DNA of 64,000 nucleotides, taken from NCBI GenBank assembly GCA_963662765.2, contig CAXXUP010000005.1:172004-236003 (forward strand). Reading direction: 5' to 3'. The stretch comes from DATMXT01 sp963662765. Lineage in GTDB: Bacteria; Bacillota; Clostridia; Oscillospirales; Feifaniaceae. Both the position numbers and the translations under genes were made by a program. The notes below the pieces were generated by a model, which was not told where the DNA came from, did not search any database, and worked only from the letters and a program-made list of their open reading frames with translations. How positions within the stretch are numbered: position 1 is the stretch's first letter; the number at the start of each line of letters is the position of its first letter. This document shows, piece by piece, positions 42,333 through 51,900 of this stretch.

Positions 42333-43808
42333 TTATTGCGGGTTGATCGAATAGTTTGGCGCTTCTTTCGTGATATAGATGTCATGCGGGTGGCTTTCCT
42401 TGAGTCCTGCCCCTGTGATGCGCACAAACTGGCCCTCGGACTGCAGTGTCTCAATGTTCCCGGCCCCGCAATAGCCCATGCCGGACCGTACGCCACCCAT
42501 GAGCTGGTAGAGTGCCTCCGACACATGGCCCTTGTACGGTACACGTCCTTCGACACCTTCCGGCACCAATTTTTTGGAGCCCTCCTGGAAATAACGGTCG
42601 GACGAGCCCTCTTTCATGGCCGCGATGGAGCCCATACCGCGGTAGACCTTGAACCGGCGGCCTTGATAAATTTCTTCGCTGCCGGGCGACTCATCGCATC
42701 CGGCAAACAGAGAGCCCGCCATGACGGCGTTTGCCCCGGCTGCCAGCGCCTTGACGATATCGCCCGAGTACTGCAGCCCGCCGTCTCCAATGACCGGGAT
42801 GCCGTACTGTGAGGCAACTGAGGCGGCATTGTAAATGGCGGAGATCTGCGGCACGCCGATACCGGCAATAACTCTAGTTGTGCAGATGGACCCCGGCCCG
42901 ATGCCGACCTTGATGGCGTCGGCGCCGGCATCGATCAGAGCTTTTGCCCCGTCGGCCGTCGCGACGTTTCCGGCCATGAGCTGGGTTCCCGGAAACTTCT
43001 CCTTGATTTTGCGCACGCAGTTTAAAATATTCTCGGAGTGGCCATGGGCGGAATCGAGCACCAGAAGGTCAACGCTTCTCTCGACGAGTGCTGCCGCCCG
43101 CTCCAGTACGTTTCCTGTCATTCCGAGGGCCGCTGCGCACATGAGCCGACCGCCCGCATCCTTTGCAGAATTGGGATATACGATCGATTTTTCGATGTCC
43201 TTGATGGTGATGAGGCCTTTGAGGTATCCCTTCTCATCCACGATGGGCAGTTTCTCAATTTTATGCTTTTTGAGGATCTGCTGGGCACCCTTGAGGGTGG
43301 TGCCGACGGGCGCCGTCACTAGGTTATCCTTTGTCATGACGTCGTTAATCTTGACGTCGTAGCTCTCAAGGAAGCGCAAGTCTCGGTTCGTCAGGATGCC
43401 GACAAGCCGGCCATCCTCGCAGATCGGCACGCCGGAAATGCGGTATTTGCTCATGAGCTCCTCCGCCTCGTAGACGTAGTGCTCCGGTGAAAGGAAAAAC
43501 GGGTTGACAATGACGCCGTTCTCACTTCGCTTGACCTTGTCCACCTCGTCGGCCTGCCGCTCGATGGTCATGTTCTTATGGATGACACCAATGCCGCCCT
43601 CTCTTGCCATGGCAATGGCCATACGGGCCTCCGTTACGGTGTCCATCGCAGCCGACAGGACCGGAATGTTGAGCCGGATCGTTTTTGTCAGCTGAGTCGA
43701 AAGATCGATCTCCGTCGGCAGCAGATCCGACTTGCGCGGTATAAGCAGAACGTCGTCAAAGGTCAGTCCCTCAAAAAGGAACTTCTCCTCCGGCTTGGTG
43801 TTGAGCAT
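42333..43808 (-). CDS. guaB: IMP dehydrogenase
   Basis: First committed step of GMP synthesis: IMP to XMP with NAD. The 491 residues show the barrel start LTFDDVLLIP, two CBS domains inserted at about residues 95-205, the catalytic cysteine loop GPGSICTTRVIAG, and the flap GVEGRVPYKG. AGGAGG precedes the ATG. Its stop codon lies inside a small hairpin (42324-42342) without a U-run. Monocistronic with its own promoter. Confidence 0.98.
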   Translation of the reverse strand: MLNTKPEEKFLFEGLTFDDVLLIPRKSDLLPTEIDLSTQLTKTIRLNIPVLSAAMDTVTEARMAIAMAREGGIGVIHKNMTIERQADEVDKVKRSENGVIVNPFFLSPEHYVYEAEELMSKYRISGVPICEDGRLVGILTNRDLRFLESYDVKINDVMTKDNLVTAPVGTTLKGAQQILKKHKIEKLPIVDEKGYLKGLITIKDIEKSIVYPNSAKDAGGRLMCAAALGMTGNVLERAAALVERSVDLLVLDSAHGHSENILNCVRKIKEKFPGTQLMAGNVATADGAKALIDAGADAIKVGIGPGSICTTRVIAGIGVPQISAIYNAASVASQYGIPVIGDGGLQYSGDIVKALAAGANAVMAGSLFAGCDESPGSEEIYQGRRFKVYRGMGSIAAMKEGSSDRYFQEGSKKLVPEGVEGRVPYKGHVSEALYQLMGGVRSGMGYCGAGNIETLQSEGQFVRITGAGLKESHPHDIYITKEAPNYSINPQ

Positions 43809-43849
43809 GTTGCATTTCCTCCTATATGTTATTTAATGATATTTCGGGT

Positions 43850-43879
43850 ATTATAGCACTAAAGCGATTTGAATTGCAA
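43850..43879 (-). promoter_or_regulatory. Promoter of guaB
   Basis: TTGCAA (43874-43879) and TATAAT (43850-43855) with 18-bp spacing on the minus strand; the -35 is only 13 bp from the divergent TauE-like start. No purine riboswitch is seen in the short leader. Confidence 0.7.
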
Positions 43880-43891
43880 CTGTGAGGAGTC

Positions 43892-44242
43892 ATGAAAAAA
43901 AGTGAATTTCTCCCCGGATTTCTGGCTGGTGCCGTCAACGGACTGATTGGCGGCGGCGGTGGACTGCTGCTGGTGCCTCTTTTGAAGCGCATATCTGGGC
44001 TTCCGGCAAAAAGGGCCCACGCAACAGCGGTGGCAGCGATGGTCTGTCTCTCAGCCGTCAGCCTCGCCATTTATCTCTACAACGGCTCGGTCAATATGAC
44101 CTATGCCCTTCCACTTTCTGCGGGCGGGATGGTCGGCGGGGCCTGCGGCGCCCTCTGGCTTCGAGGGGTTCCCGTTAAAACACTCCGGATCGGATTCGCC
44201 CTTTTTATGATCTGGTCTGCCTGGAGGCTTTGGAATGGATAG
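43892..44242 (+). CDS. TauE/SafE (TSUP) family half-size transporter, first gene
   Basis: A 116-residue membrane protein with about three to four helices. The N-terminal GFLAGAVNGLIGGGGGLLLVPLL is the glycine-rich signature of TSUP anion (sulfite, sulfonate or similar) transporters. Full-length family members have two such repeats; this is one. GAGGAG precedes the ATG. Overlaps the second half gene by 8 bp, so the two products probably form a heterodimeric carrier. Confidence 0.88.
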   Translation: MKKSEFLPGFLAGAVNGLIGGGGGLLLVPLLKRISGLPAKRAHATAVAAMVCLSAVSLAIYLYNGSVNMTYALPLSAGGMVGGACGALWLRGVPVKTLRIGFALFMIWSAWRLWNG

Positions 44243-44615
44243 TCCCCTTATTTTAATTGGAATGGGCTTTGCCGTCGGAATACTGAGCGGAATGGGGGTG
44301 GGCGGCGGTTCGCTGCTCATCATTTTGCTCACGCTGCTCTTCGATGTGCCCCAGCGCGCGGCGCAGGGAATCAATCTGTTTTATTTTCTGCCGACGGCAG
44401 CCGTCGCCATCATCATCCATATACGCCGTGGAAATATCGACAAGCCTGCAGCACTGAAGAGCGGCGTCGGCGGAATCGCCACGGCCGTGACATTCGGCAT
44501 TCTCGCTCAAAAAATAGATGGCGACACCTTACGCAAAATATTCGCGCTCATCATTTTCGCGGCAGGCATATCGGAACTCTTTACCGCAAGGAGTCGAGAT
44601 AATCCTGAAGAATGA
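44235..44615 (+). CDS. TauE/SafE (TSUP) family half-size transporter, second gene
   Basis: A 126-residue membrane protein with its own copy of the TSUP signature (GFAVGILSGMGVGGGSLLIILL) followed by three more hydrophobic segments (LFYFLPTAAVAIIIHI is one). The ATG overlaps the first half gene. Its last 35 bases overlap the convergent ruvX gene. Substrate unknown. Confidence 0.88.
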   Translation: MDSPLILIGMGFAVGILSGMGVGGGSLLIILLTLLFDVPQRAAQGINLFYFLPTAAVAIIIHIRRGNIDKPAALKSGVGGIATAVTFGILAQKIDGDTLRKIFALIIFAAGISELFTARSRDNPEE

Positions 44616-44991
44616 CGGTGGCAGCGACTGCGTCGATGACCGCCTTTCGCTTTTTTCCCCGCGTGTTCGTCTCGTTGAGCATGCGAATCGCCGATACCGT
44701 CGTCCCCCGCTCGTCCCGCAGGATGACTTGGCCCTCAAACCGCGCTTCGAGTGCCGCCTTGAAGAGCAGCGTCTTTTCGGCTCTCGGCCCTTGCGTGTTG
44801 TTCATATTCTTGGGGAATCCTAAAATGATGGTACCGGCCCCAAGTTCACGGGCCTTTGCCGCAACGGCATCGGCCACTTTGTCCATATTGTACCCCTCTA
44901 TAACGCCGGCAGCGCTTGCCAGGCTTTGAAGCATATCGGAAATGGCAAGGCCGGTGCGGACATCCCCATAGTCAACGCCGAGATATTTCAT
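44581..44991 (-). CDS. ruvX: Putative Holliday junction resolvase (YqgF/RuvX)
   Basis: RNase H-fold nuclease of the YqgF family, linked to junction resolution and 16S rRNA 5' processing. The 136 residues have the catalytic block LGVDYGDVRTGLAISD, VILRDERGTTV and the final acidic residue in AVIDAVAATVILQDYL. It overlaps csaB upstream by an ATGA junction and is the last gene of mscL-csaB-ruvX. Confidence 0.93.
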   Translation of the reverse strand: MKYLGVDYGDVRTGLAISDMLQSLASAAGVIEGYNMDKVADAVAAKARELGAGTIILGFPKNMNNTQGPRAEKTLLFKAALEARFEGQVILRDERGTTVSAIRMLNETNTRGKKRKAVIDAVAATVILQDYLDSLR

Positions 44992-47126
44992 CGTTCCCCC
45001 TCGAGCAGCCGGAAGGCCGCTTCGCTGTTCATGGCCGCAGCCTTCGCAAGTCTTGCGGTCACCTGTTTTGTCTTAATGCCGTCGTCATGCAAAATTTCAC
45101 GGATAAACCCCGTCAGCCGCTCCTCATCGAAAGATGCGCAGTCGACAAAGCGGTCGCTGTCCATCATGGAGAAGAACGCCTTTACTTTAGGGTCGTAGAC
45201 AATCCCGCAGGCGGACACGCCTGCTGCGGCGGCAAAAATCAGGGCGTGCAGCCGCATGCCAACGACCGCCTTTGCCGAGGTGACGGCAGACAGCACGTCC
45301 GCCTCGTCCCCCTGTAAAACGATACACTTACGCTCCATGAGCATGGCGACGGCCTGACAGGCGGGAGTGTCTTCCGCCTGCTGCAGCGGAACGAAGACGA
45401 CCGGCAGGTCCGCTTCGCCGGCAGCCCGGTCTAAGGCCGCGGCCACCTTTCGGTCAAAGTCCGGGTCTCGCTCCTTCCACGCCCGCAGCGACACCGCGAG
45501 GTACTTCCCCACAGGAAGCAGCGGGCTTCTCGGATAGGGTGCTTCAAAGGCTGTGAAGACTTCATCTGCCGTCAGCTTCACCCGGCCCTCTGGCACACCA
45601 AGCTCACGGAGCAGTTTAGCAGAGTCGGGGTCCCGCAGCGTGATGAGATCGACTCCCGCCAGCACTCTTTTAGACATCTGCCGGCCGATGCCGCTGCGCA
45701 AGGGCCCGATCCCGTTGCCGTAGAGCATGGTCTTAAGTCCCAGCCGCTTTGCAAGCTGGAGCAATGTGAGATAATAGATGAGCGACTTGACGCTGGTGAC
45801 GTCCTGCAAAAGGTTTCCGCCACCGAACACCAGCACCTTTGAGCGCCGCATAGCCGACACGACCTCCGGCAGTGAAAACCGCCTTGCCAGTGCGACGTCC
45901 TGCACACAGGAGATGGCGGCCCTGTCACGGTTCAGTACGCAGATGCGCACCTCCCCGTCCCGCCGGGTCAGATTGTGCACAATGGTCGAAAGCAGCATCT
46001 CATCGCCGGTATTTCCGTACCCGTAGTAGCCGCAGAGCAGAAAGTCATAGGTCGCATCTTTCTTTTCAAGCAGCGCGGCACGGTAGCACCGCAGGGCGTC
46101 TTCGGTCATGCGTTCAAGCGAGTAGTCCCGCTGTACCGCCTCCCGCCCCCATTTTCCGAGCAGGGTGCGCAAATCTGCGTCTGAAAGCAATTTGGAGACA
46201 TCCCGGGCCAGATCCCCCGCGCGGGCGCTTCCGGCACCGCGGCAAGTGAGGTTTGTGGCCTTTGCCTCCTCATACGTGTTGGGGCCGAGGATACCCATAT
46301 ACCCGGCGTTTCCCGACAAAATGACCGGCGTTTCGCAAGACAAAGCCTCAAGTGCCGCGCGCGAGACACCGACAAACACGTCGGCCATCCGGCAAAAACG
46401 CACGACGTCCCTGCGGGGCCCGGTGAAGACGGCGCCAGGATATTTCACCCGCAGTTCCTCGAGGTTAACCCCGCCTCCGACCACCACGATTTTGACCGTA
46501 TCCATCTCTTCGAGGAGCCGCCGCACACCGTCCGACGAATCATTATCAAGCCGAGAGACCGCGACGACGACAGGCTCTCTCTCCCCGATGCCAAGCTCGC
46601 GGCGCAGGTCCTCATCGTCACCGGGGCAAAAGGTATCGGCATCAATACCGTTGACCGTGACAAAGATGTCGCGGCCGGCAATGTGATAGTTTTGAATTAA
46701 ATAATCCCGGATGTCCTCGCTGACGGCCAGCTGCTTTGCGCCCCACCGGGTCAAAAGTCGCAGGGATGCCGAAACCTTATAGCTGCCGTGCACCGTCATG
46801 ACGAGCGGCACACCGGCGCGCCGGCAGAGTGACGAGAGTAAAAAGCCCGGAATGCGCGCATGCGCGTGGACAATGTCCGGCTTGAACTCACGCATTTCCC
46901 GGGAAAGAATGATGTACGATTTCGACATGCTTACAAGGCTGCGAGAGGCGAGCGGCACCGTCAAATGACGAACGCCGCTCGCCTCCAGTTCGGGCACAAG
47001 GGCACCGCCGGCGGAGCAGAGCACAATCTCATGTCCTGCCCTCCGGAGATGACGGCAGAGCTCTACGATATGCGTCTCCGCACCGCCGAGCTCAAGCCCC
47101 ATTGTGGCCATTAGAATTCTGCTCAT
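44988..47126 (-). CDS. Fusion of GT4 glycosyltransferase and CsaB polysaccharide pyruvyltransferase
   Basis: A 712-residue two-domain protein. Residues 1 to about 345 are a GT-B glycosyltransferase of the GT4 type (GLELGGAETHIVEL at the start, VVAVSRLDND, ALSCETPVIL). Residues from about 350 are a CsaB-type pyruvyltransferase (CGYYGYGNTGDEMLL, FGGGNLLQD, YGNGIGPL, GMRLHALIFA). CsaB pyruvylates secondary wall polymers that anchor SLH-domain S-layer proteins. Both halves are in one frame with no internal stop. The start ATG overlaps the mscL stop. The fusion suggests that one protein makes and modifies a wall polymer sugar. Confidence 0.93.
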   Translation of the reverse strand: MSRILMATMGLELGGAETHIVELCRHLRRAGHEIVLCSAGGALVPELEASGVRHLTVPLASRSLVSMSKSYIILSREMREFKPDIVHAHARIPGFLLSSLCRRAGVPLVMTVHGSYKVSASLRLLTRWGAKQLAVSEDIRDYLIQNYHIAGRDIFVTVNGIDADTFCPGDDEDLRRELGIGEREPVVVAVSRLDNDSSDGVRRLLEEMDTVKIVVVGGGVNLEELRVKYPGAVFTGPRRDVVRFCRMADVFVGVSRAALEALSCETPVILSGNAGYMGILGPNTYEEAKATNLTCRGAGSARAGDLARDVSKLLSDADLRTLLGKWGREAVQRDYSLERMTEDALRCYRAALLEKKDATYDFLLCGYYGYGNTGDEMLLSTIVHNLTRRDGEVRICVLNRDRAAISCVQDVALARRFSLPEVVSAMRRSKVLVFGGGNLLQDVTSVKSLIYYLTLLQLAKRLGLKTMLYGNGIGPLRSGIGRQMSKRVLAGVDLITLRDPDSAKLLRELGVPEGRVKLTADEVFTAFEAPYPRSPLLPVGKYLAVSLRAWKERDPDFDRKVAAALDRAAGEADLPVVFVPLQQAEDTPACQAVAMLMERKCIVLQGDEADVLSAVTSAKAVVGMRLHALIFAAAAGVSACGIVYDPKVKAFFSMMDSDRFVDCASFDEERLTGFIREILHDDGIKTKQVTARLAKAAAMNSEAAFRLLEGER

Positions 47127-47558
47127 GCCTGCTTACTTTTCAGCTGTTCAAGGATATCTCCGAGCAGCTCCACTTCGGTGGGAGCCGCCGGTGCCGGCGC
47201 AGGCGCAGGCGCCGGAACTTCCGGCTTTTTTTGCAGTGCGCGGGTCCTGTTGACAGCCTTGACGAACAGGAAGAGCGCAAACGCAATGATGAGAAAGTCG
47301 ATGGTGGCCTGAAAGAAATTTCCGTAGGTGATTGCAGCCTCGGCCTTTACAACAGTCTCCCCGTCCATGACAGCGGGGCTGATGACCCATTTGAGAGCCG
47401 AGATGTCAACTCCCGCCGTCAGCCAGCCGATCAGGGGCGCGATGATGTCGGCGACGAGGGAGGAGACGATTTTTCCGAAAGCGCCGCCTATGACAACGCC
47501 CGACTGCCAGATCGATGACGTTGCCTTTGACCGCAAACTCCTTAAATTCTTTAAACAT
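47123..47558 (-). CDS. mscL: Large-conductance mechanosensitive channel MscL, frameshifted in this sequence
   Basis: Pentameric membrane valve opened by turgor. The N-terminus MFKEFKEFAVKGNVIDLAVG reads from the ATG at 47558, but the next block VVIGGAFGKIVSSLV is in the neighbouring frame. Removing one base from the run at 47499-47501 joins them into a 144-residue MscL with both membrane helices (second one FLIIAFALFLFVKAVN) and a C-terminal Pro/Ala-rich linker plus helix. Sequencing error is the simplest explanation. Co-transcribed with csaB. Confidence 0.88.
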
Positions 47559-47757
47559 TCCTATGCAACCGCCTTTAATTGAAATATGAATACCTGTTCT
47601 GCGGGTGCCAGCCGCAAACCGGAACGGCCGGCCGCTGACAGACAAAATTCCACGGGATTTGCACAACATGTTGCCGATATTATACTATCCCCGGAAAATA
47701 AATGCAACAAAAAGCGTCAAATACGTCATGACGAAAAGGACTCCGCCGCAAGTGAAA

Positions 47758-47786
47758 CAGGGACCGCTGCCATCGGCAGCGGCCCT
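47758..47786 (-). terminator. Terminator after the zinc-ribbon gene
   Basis: A stem of about 12 bp (AGGGACCGCTGCC/GGCAGCGGCCCT, one mismatch) followed by GTTTCAC on the minus strand, 30 bp past the stop at 47816. Confidence 0.65.
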
Positions 47787-47815
47787 GTACATAAGCATTA
47801 TTTTCAGCAGATGGA

Positions 47816-48097
47816 TTAGCCCTGCTGCTCCTTCATCTTGGCGAAGCATTCGCTGCAATAGACGGGGCGGTCGTTCCTAGGCTGGAACGGCACCTTCGCC
47901 TCACCGCCGCAGTTGGCGCAGACGGCGGTATACATCTCACGCTGAGACTTGGCAGCGTTTTTGCGATTGTCGCGGCACTCCTTGCAACGCTGGGGTTCAT
48001 TCTGGAAGCCACGCTCCGCATAGAACTCCTGCTCGCCGGCGGTGAACACGAACTCCTTGCCGCAATCTTTGCACACTAAGGTCTTGTCTTCGTACAT
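47816..48097 (-). CDS. Zinc-ribbon domain protein (CxxC-rich)
   Basis: A 93-residue protein with four CxxC pairs: LVCKDCGKEF, RCKECRDN, AVCANCGGEA and VYCSECFAK. This resembles the clostridial probable zinc-ribbon (zf-trcl-type) proteins that carry two ribbons. No signal or membrane segment. GAGGG lies before the ATG. It lies 95 bp downstream of sigH on the same strand. Nucleic acid binding is plausible but unproven. Confidence 0.88.
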   Translation of the reverse strand: MYEDKTLVCKDCGKEFVFTAGEQEFYAERGFQNEPQRCKECRDNRKNAAKSQREMYTAVCANCGGEAKVPFQPRNDRPVYCSECFAKMKEQQG

Positions 48098-48192
48098 TCT
48101 TTTTCCCTCGCTTTGGGTAAATTATTAACCCTCTTCCGGACTCAAACCGGCACCTTTTGATGGCAAACGCTCTGTTTTATGCGCTAAAGGGC

Positions 48193-48808
48193 CTATCTCA
48201 CACTGTCTTGCGACAGCAGTGCGCTGAGCTTTCGCCGAATCCTCTGAACGGGCATTATCAACAGACTTAATGGGTTTTCCCGCCGACAGTGCAATAACCT
48301 TGTAGGGTTTGCCTTCAAGGTACTGCCTGAGCACCTGCCGCTCATAGGCGGACAGCGCGGCGTTAATACGCTCGTTTGTAAGTCGCACAGCTTCTCTGTC
48401 GATAATCGCATCAGATGGATCAAAGGTGGTATCAAAACCAAAGACCTGAAAGGCGTGATCGCTTGAGGAGTCCGCTGTGGTATTGAGTGAAACATAGGAG
48501 TTGAGCGGCTTGTGCTTGTCCCGGGACGCGCTTTTTGCCGCGTCGATAAGGTGCCGCCGTATGCAAATTGCCGTATAGGCATCAAATGGGATATCGCCAT
48601 CGGGGTCATAGTCGCACGCCGCCCTGCAAAAACCGATCAGGGCCTCTTGCATGACATCCTCCGGCTCGGCCCCGGCAAAACAAAAACCGCGGCAGCACCT
48701 TCGGATATGTGCATAGTATCTTGTGATGAGCGCATTCAGCGCCATAGCGTCTCCCGACTTACACCGCCGGACAAGCCCCGAAAGCCCGGCGTCGCCGCTG
48801 TAGGGCAT
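48193..48808 (-). CDS. sigH: Sporulation sigma factor SigH, frameshifted near the C-terminus in this sequence
   Basis: Sigma-70 family factor most like sigma-H of early sporulation: CIRRHLIDAAKSASRDKHKPLNSYVSL is close to the SigH region 2/3 junction. Region 4 has LRQYLEGKPYKVIALSAGKPIKSVDNA, after which the frame breaks. Removing one base in the run at 48250-48252 restores VQRIRRKL and gives 204 residues ending at 48193. As written the protein has an unrelated tail reaching 48125. GGGGGTGG precedes the ATG. SigH fits the Spo0A-like boxes seen elsewhere in the window. Confidence 0.87.
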
Positions 48809-48838
48809 ATACCCACCCCCACATTAACAGCATATACA

Positions 48839-48868
48839 AGTATAGACTAATAAACGAATGTTTGTCAA
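48839..48868 (-). promoter_or_regulatory. Promoter of sigH
   Basis: TTGACA (48863-48868) and TATACT (48839-48844) with 18-bp spacing on the minus strand, in the AT-rich gap after polC. Confidence 0.8.
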
Positions 48869-48900
48869 CAGATTTTTCATTAAATAAATAAATAACATTC

Positions 48901-51900
48901 TCATAGAAAGAAGCTGATTTGTGCGCTCTCCGGCATGTCTCCGAGTGCCCCGTTGCGGGAAAGTGTGTCCGCGACGGCACAGGAAACACCCGCCCTCTGA
49001 CAGAGCTCCTCCTTTGATAAAAATTCACCGACTTTACGAGCTTTGACGATGGCCAAAGCCGCGTTTTTCCCCACTCCCGGAAGTGAGTTGAGCGGCGCGC
49101 GCAGTTTTCCGTCCTCAATGGTGAAATCAGTTGCGGCTGAGCTGTAGACATCAACCGGCAGGAATTCAAAGCCGCGGGCGTACATCTCCATGACAACTTC
49201 GGCGATGGTCACCGTCTTTTCATCCTTTGCGGTGGCCTCCTGCCTAGAAGCGGCGCGAATCAAGGCCTCGAGCTTTGCGCGCCCCCCCGTCATGGTCTCG
49301 GCATCGAAGTCGTCCGCCCGCACGGTGAAGTAGGTGGCGTAGAACTCCAAGGGCCGATAGACCTTGAACCATGCGATGCGCATGGCTGAGGTGACGTAGG
49401 CGACGGCGTGGGCTTTAGGGAACATGTAGGCGATTTTTTTGCAGCTTTGTATGTACCACTCCGGCACCTTGAAGGAGCGCATGAGCGCCTCCTGCGCGTC
49501 GGTGAGACCCTTTCCTTTGCGCACCCGCTCCGTGATATTGAAACTGTCCTCCGGGGGCATGTCGGCGCGCATGAGATAGAGCATGATGTCGTCGCGAATG
49601 CAGATGCACTCCCGCAGGGTGCAAGTCCCCTCTTTGATCAGCGTCTCGGCGTTTCCGAGCCACACGTCGGTACCGTGGGAGAGACCGGAGATGCGCACCA
49701 GTTCTCCGAAGGTGGTGGGCTTTGTCTCTTCGAGCATTCCTCGCACAAAATGGGTGCCAAATTCCGGCAGCGCAATGGCGCCGGTCACCCCGATATCGGC
49801 CGTTAGCGGCTCTAAGGCTTTTGTGCTTGAAAAGAGCGACATGACAAAGGGATCAGTCAAAGGCAGGGTACGCACATCGATGCCGGTCAGATCCCCCAGC
49901 ATGCGCAGCACCGTCGGATCGTCGTGCCCTAGAAGGTCAAGCTTCAAAATGTTGTCATGGATGGCGTGGTAGTCGAAATGGGTGGTGATGATGTCCTTTT
50001 CGCTCTTGTCGGCCGGATGCTGCACAGGGGTGAAATCCTCGATCTCCATGTCAGACGGCACGATCATAACACCGCCCGGGTGCTGCCCCGTTGTGCGCTT
50101 GACGTTGGTAAAGCCGGCGATCAGCCGGTTCTCCTCCGGCCGGGGCTTTGTCTCCCCATGGCTCTCGAGGTACCGTTTGACATAGCCGTAGGCGTTCTTG
50201 TCCCCGACTGTCGCGAGGGTGCCGGCCCGAAACACATGCCCGGCACCGAAGAGCTCCTCTGTGTATTGGTGGGCGCGGCTCTGGTAGACCCCCGAGAAGT
50301 TAAGGTCGATGTCCGGCACCTTTTCCCCCTTGAAGCCGAGGAAGGTCTCGAAGGGGATGTCAAACCCCTCTTTTCTGCAGGGGGCACCGCACACAGGGCA
50401 GACGTCGTCCGGCATATCGCAGCCCGCCTCGTAAGTCCCCGAGAGGTCGAATTCGGTGTGTTTACACTTCGTGCAGATGTAGTGCGGCGGCAGCGAGTTG
50501 ACCTCGGTGATGCCGGAAAGGTATGCGACGAGTGACGAGCCCACCGAGCCCCGCGAACCGACGAGATACCCGTCAGACTCCGATTTTTGCACGAGAGCTC
50601 TGGCTGTCATGTACATGACGGCAAAGCCGTTTTTGATGATGGGGGTCAGCTCCCGTTCCAGCCGGTCCGACACCACCTTTGGCAGCGGGTCCCCATAGAT
50701 TTCCACCGCCCGCTCATAGGACAGCTTGCGCAGATTCTCCTCCGCCCCGTCGATGTTGGGGGGATACATGCGGTCTTTTATGGGAATGACCGTCTCGCAC
50801 ATGTCCGCGATGAGATTGGGATTTGTGACGACGACCTCCGCCGCCTTTTCCTCGCCGAGATAGGCAAATTCCGCCAGCATCTCCTCCGTCGTACGAAAGT
50901 AGAGCGGCAGCGGCCGGTCAGCATCGGCATATCCCTGGCCCGCCAGCAATATGCGGCGGTACTGCTCCTCGTACGGATCGAGGAAATGCGCATCGCAGGT
51001 CGCGACAACCGGCTTGCCGGTCCGCTCTCCGCAGGCAACAATGCGCCGGTTGAGGGCTTGCAGTTCCTCGTCGTCCCCAGCTCTCCCCTGTTCGATAAGA
51101 AAACGGTTGTTGCATATGGGCTGAATTTCAAGGTAGTCGTAAAAAGCGGCGATTTCATCGAGTTCGGCGTCGCTCTTTCCGTCGAGCGCCGCGGAAAACA
51201 GCTCACCCGCCTCGCAGGCCGAACCGATCAGAAGCCCCTCCCTGCGACGAACAAGTTCGCTTTTTGGAATGCGGGGGAACTTGCCGCCGAAATAGCGCAG
51301 GTTGGAAGCCGACACCAGCTTAAAGAGGTTTTTAAGCCCGCCTGCGTTTTGACCAGGATGATTTGATGCCAGGTTTTGGCCCGGCGGATATCCTCTCGAT
51401 CCCCGAAGACCGTGTCGAGGTCCGAAACACACAGGGCGCCCTTTTCCGCCCCCATCTGCATGAGCCGAAGGAGGATCTCGCCCGTCACGGCGGCGTCGTC
51501 ACAGGCTCTGTGGTGGCGAAAATCCAGTGAAAAATGGTTTGCTACCGTATCGAGCTTGTGGTTTTTTAGCCCCGGCAGCGCCCGGCGGGCTAAGGCGACG
51601 GTGTCGATTGCGTCGACAGGGCAGGCAAACCCGTGCCGCATGGCGACAGCCCTTATAAAGGAGAGGTCGAATCTCGCATTATGGGCGACAAGGGCGGCGC
51701 GGCCGGCAAACGCGAGAAATGCCTCCACCGCTTCCTGCTCTTTTGGGGCACTTCTGACCATCGCGTCGGTGATGCCGGTCAAGGCCGTGATCTCGGATGG
51801 GATCGGCCGTTCGGGATTGACAAATGTGTCGAAGGAGTCGACGATTTTGCCTGCCCTAATCCGCACGGCACCGATTTCTGTCAGCCGGTCGCCCGAGGCA

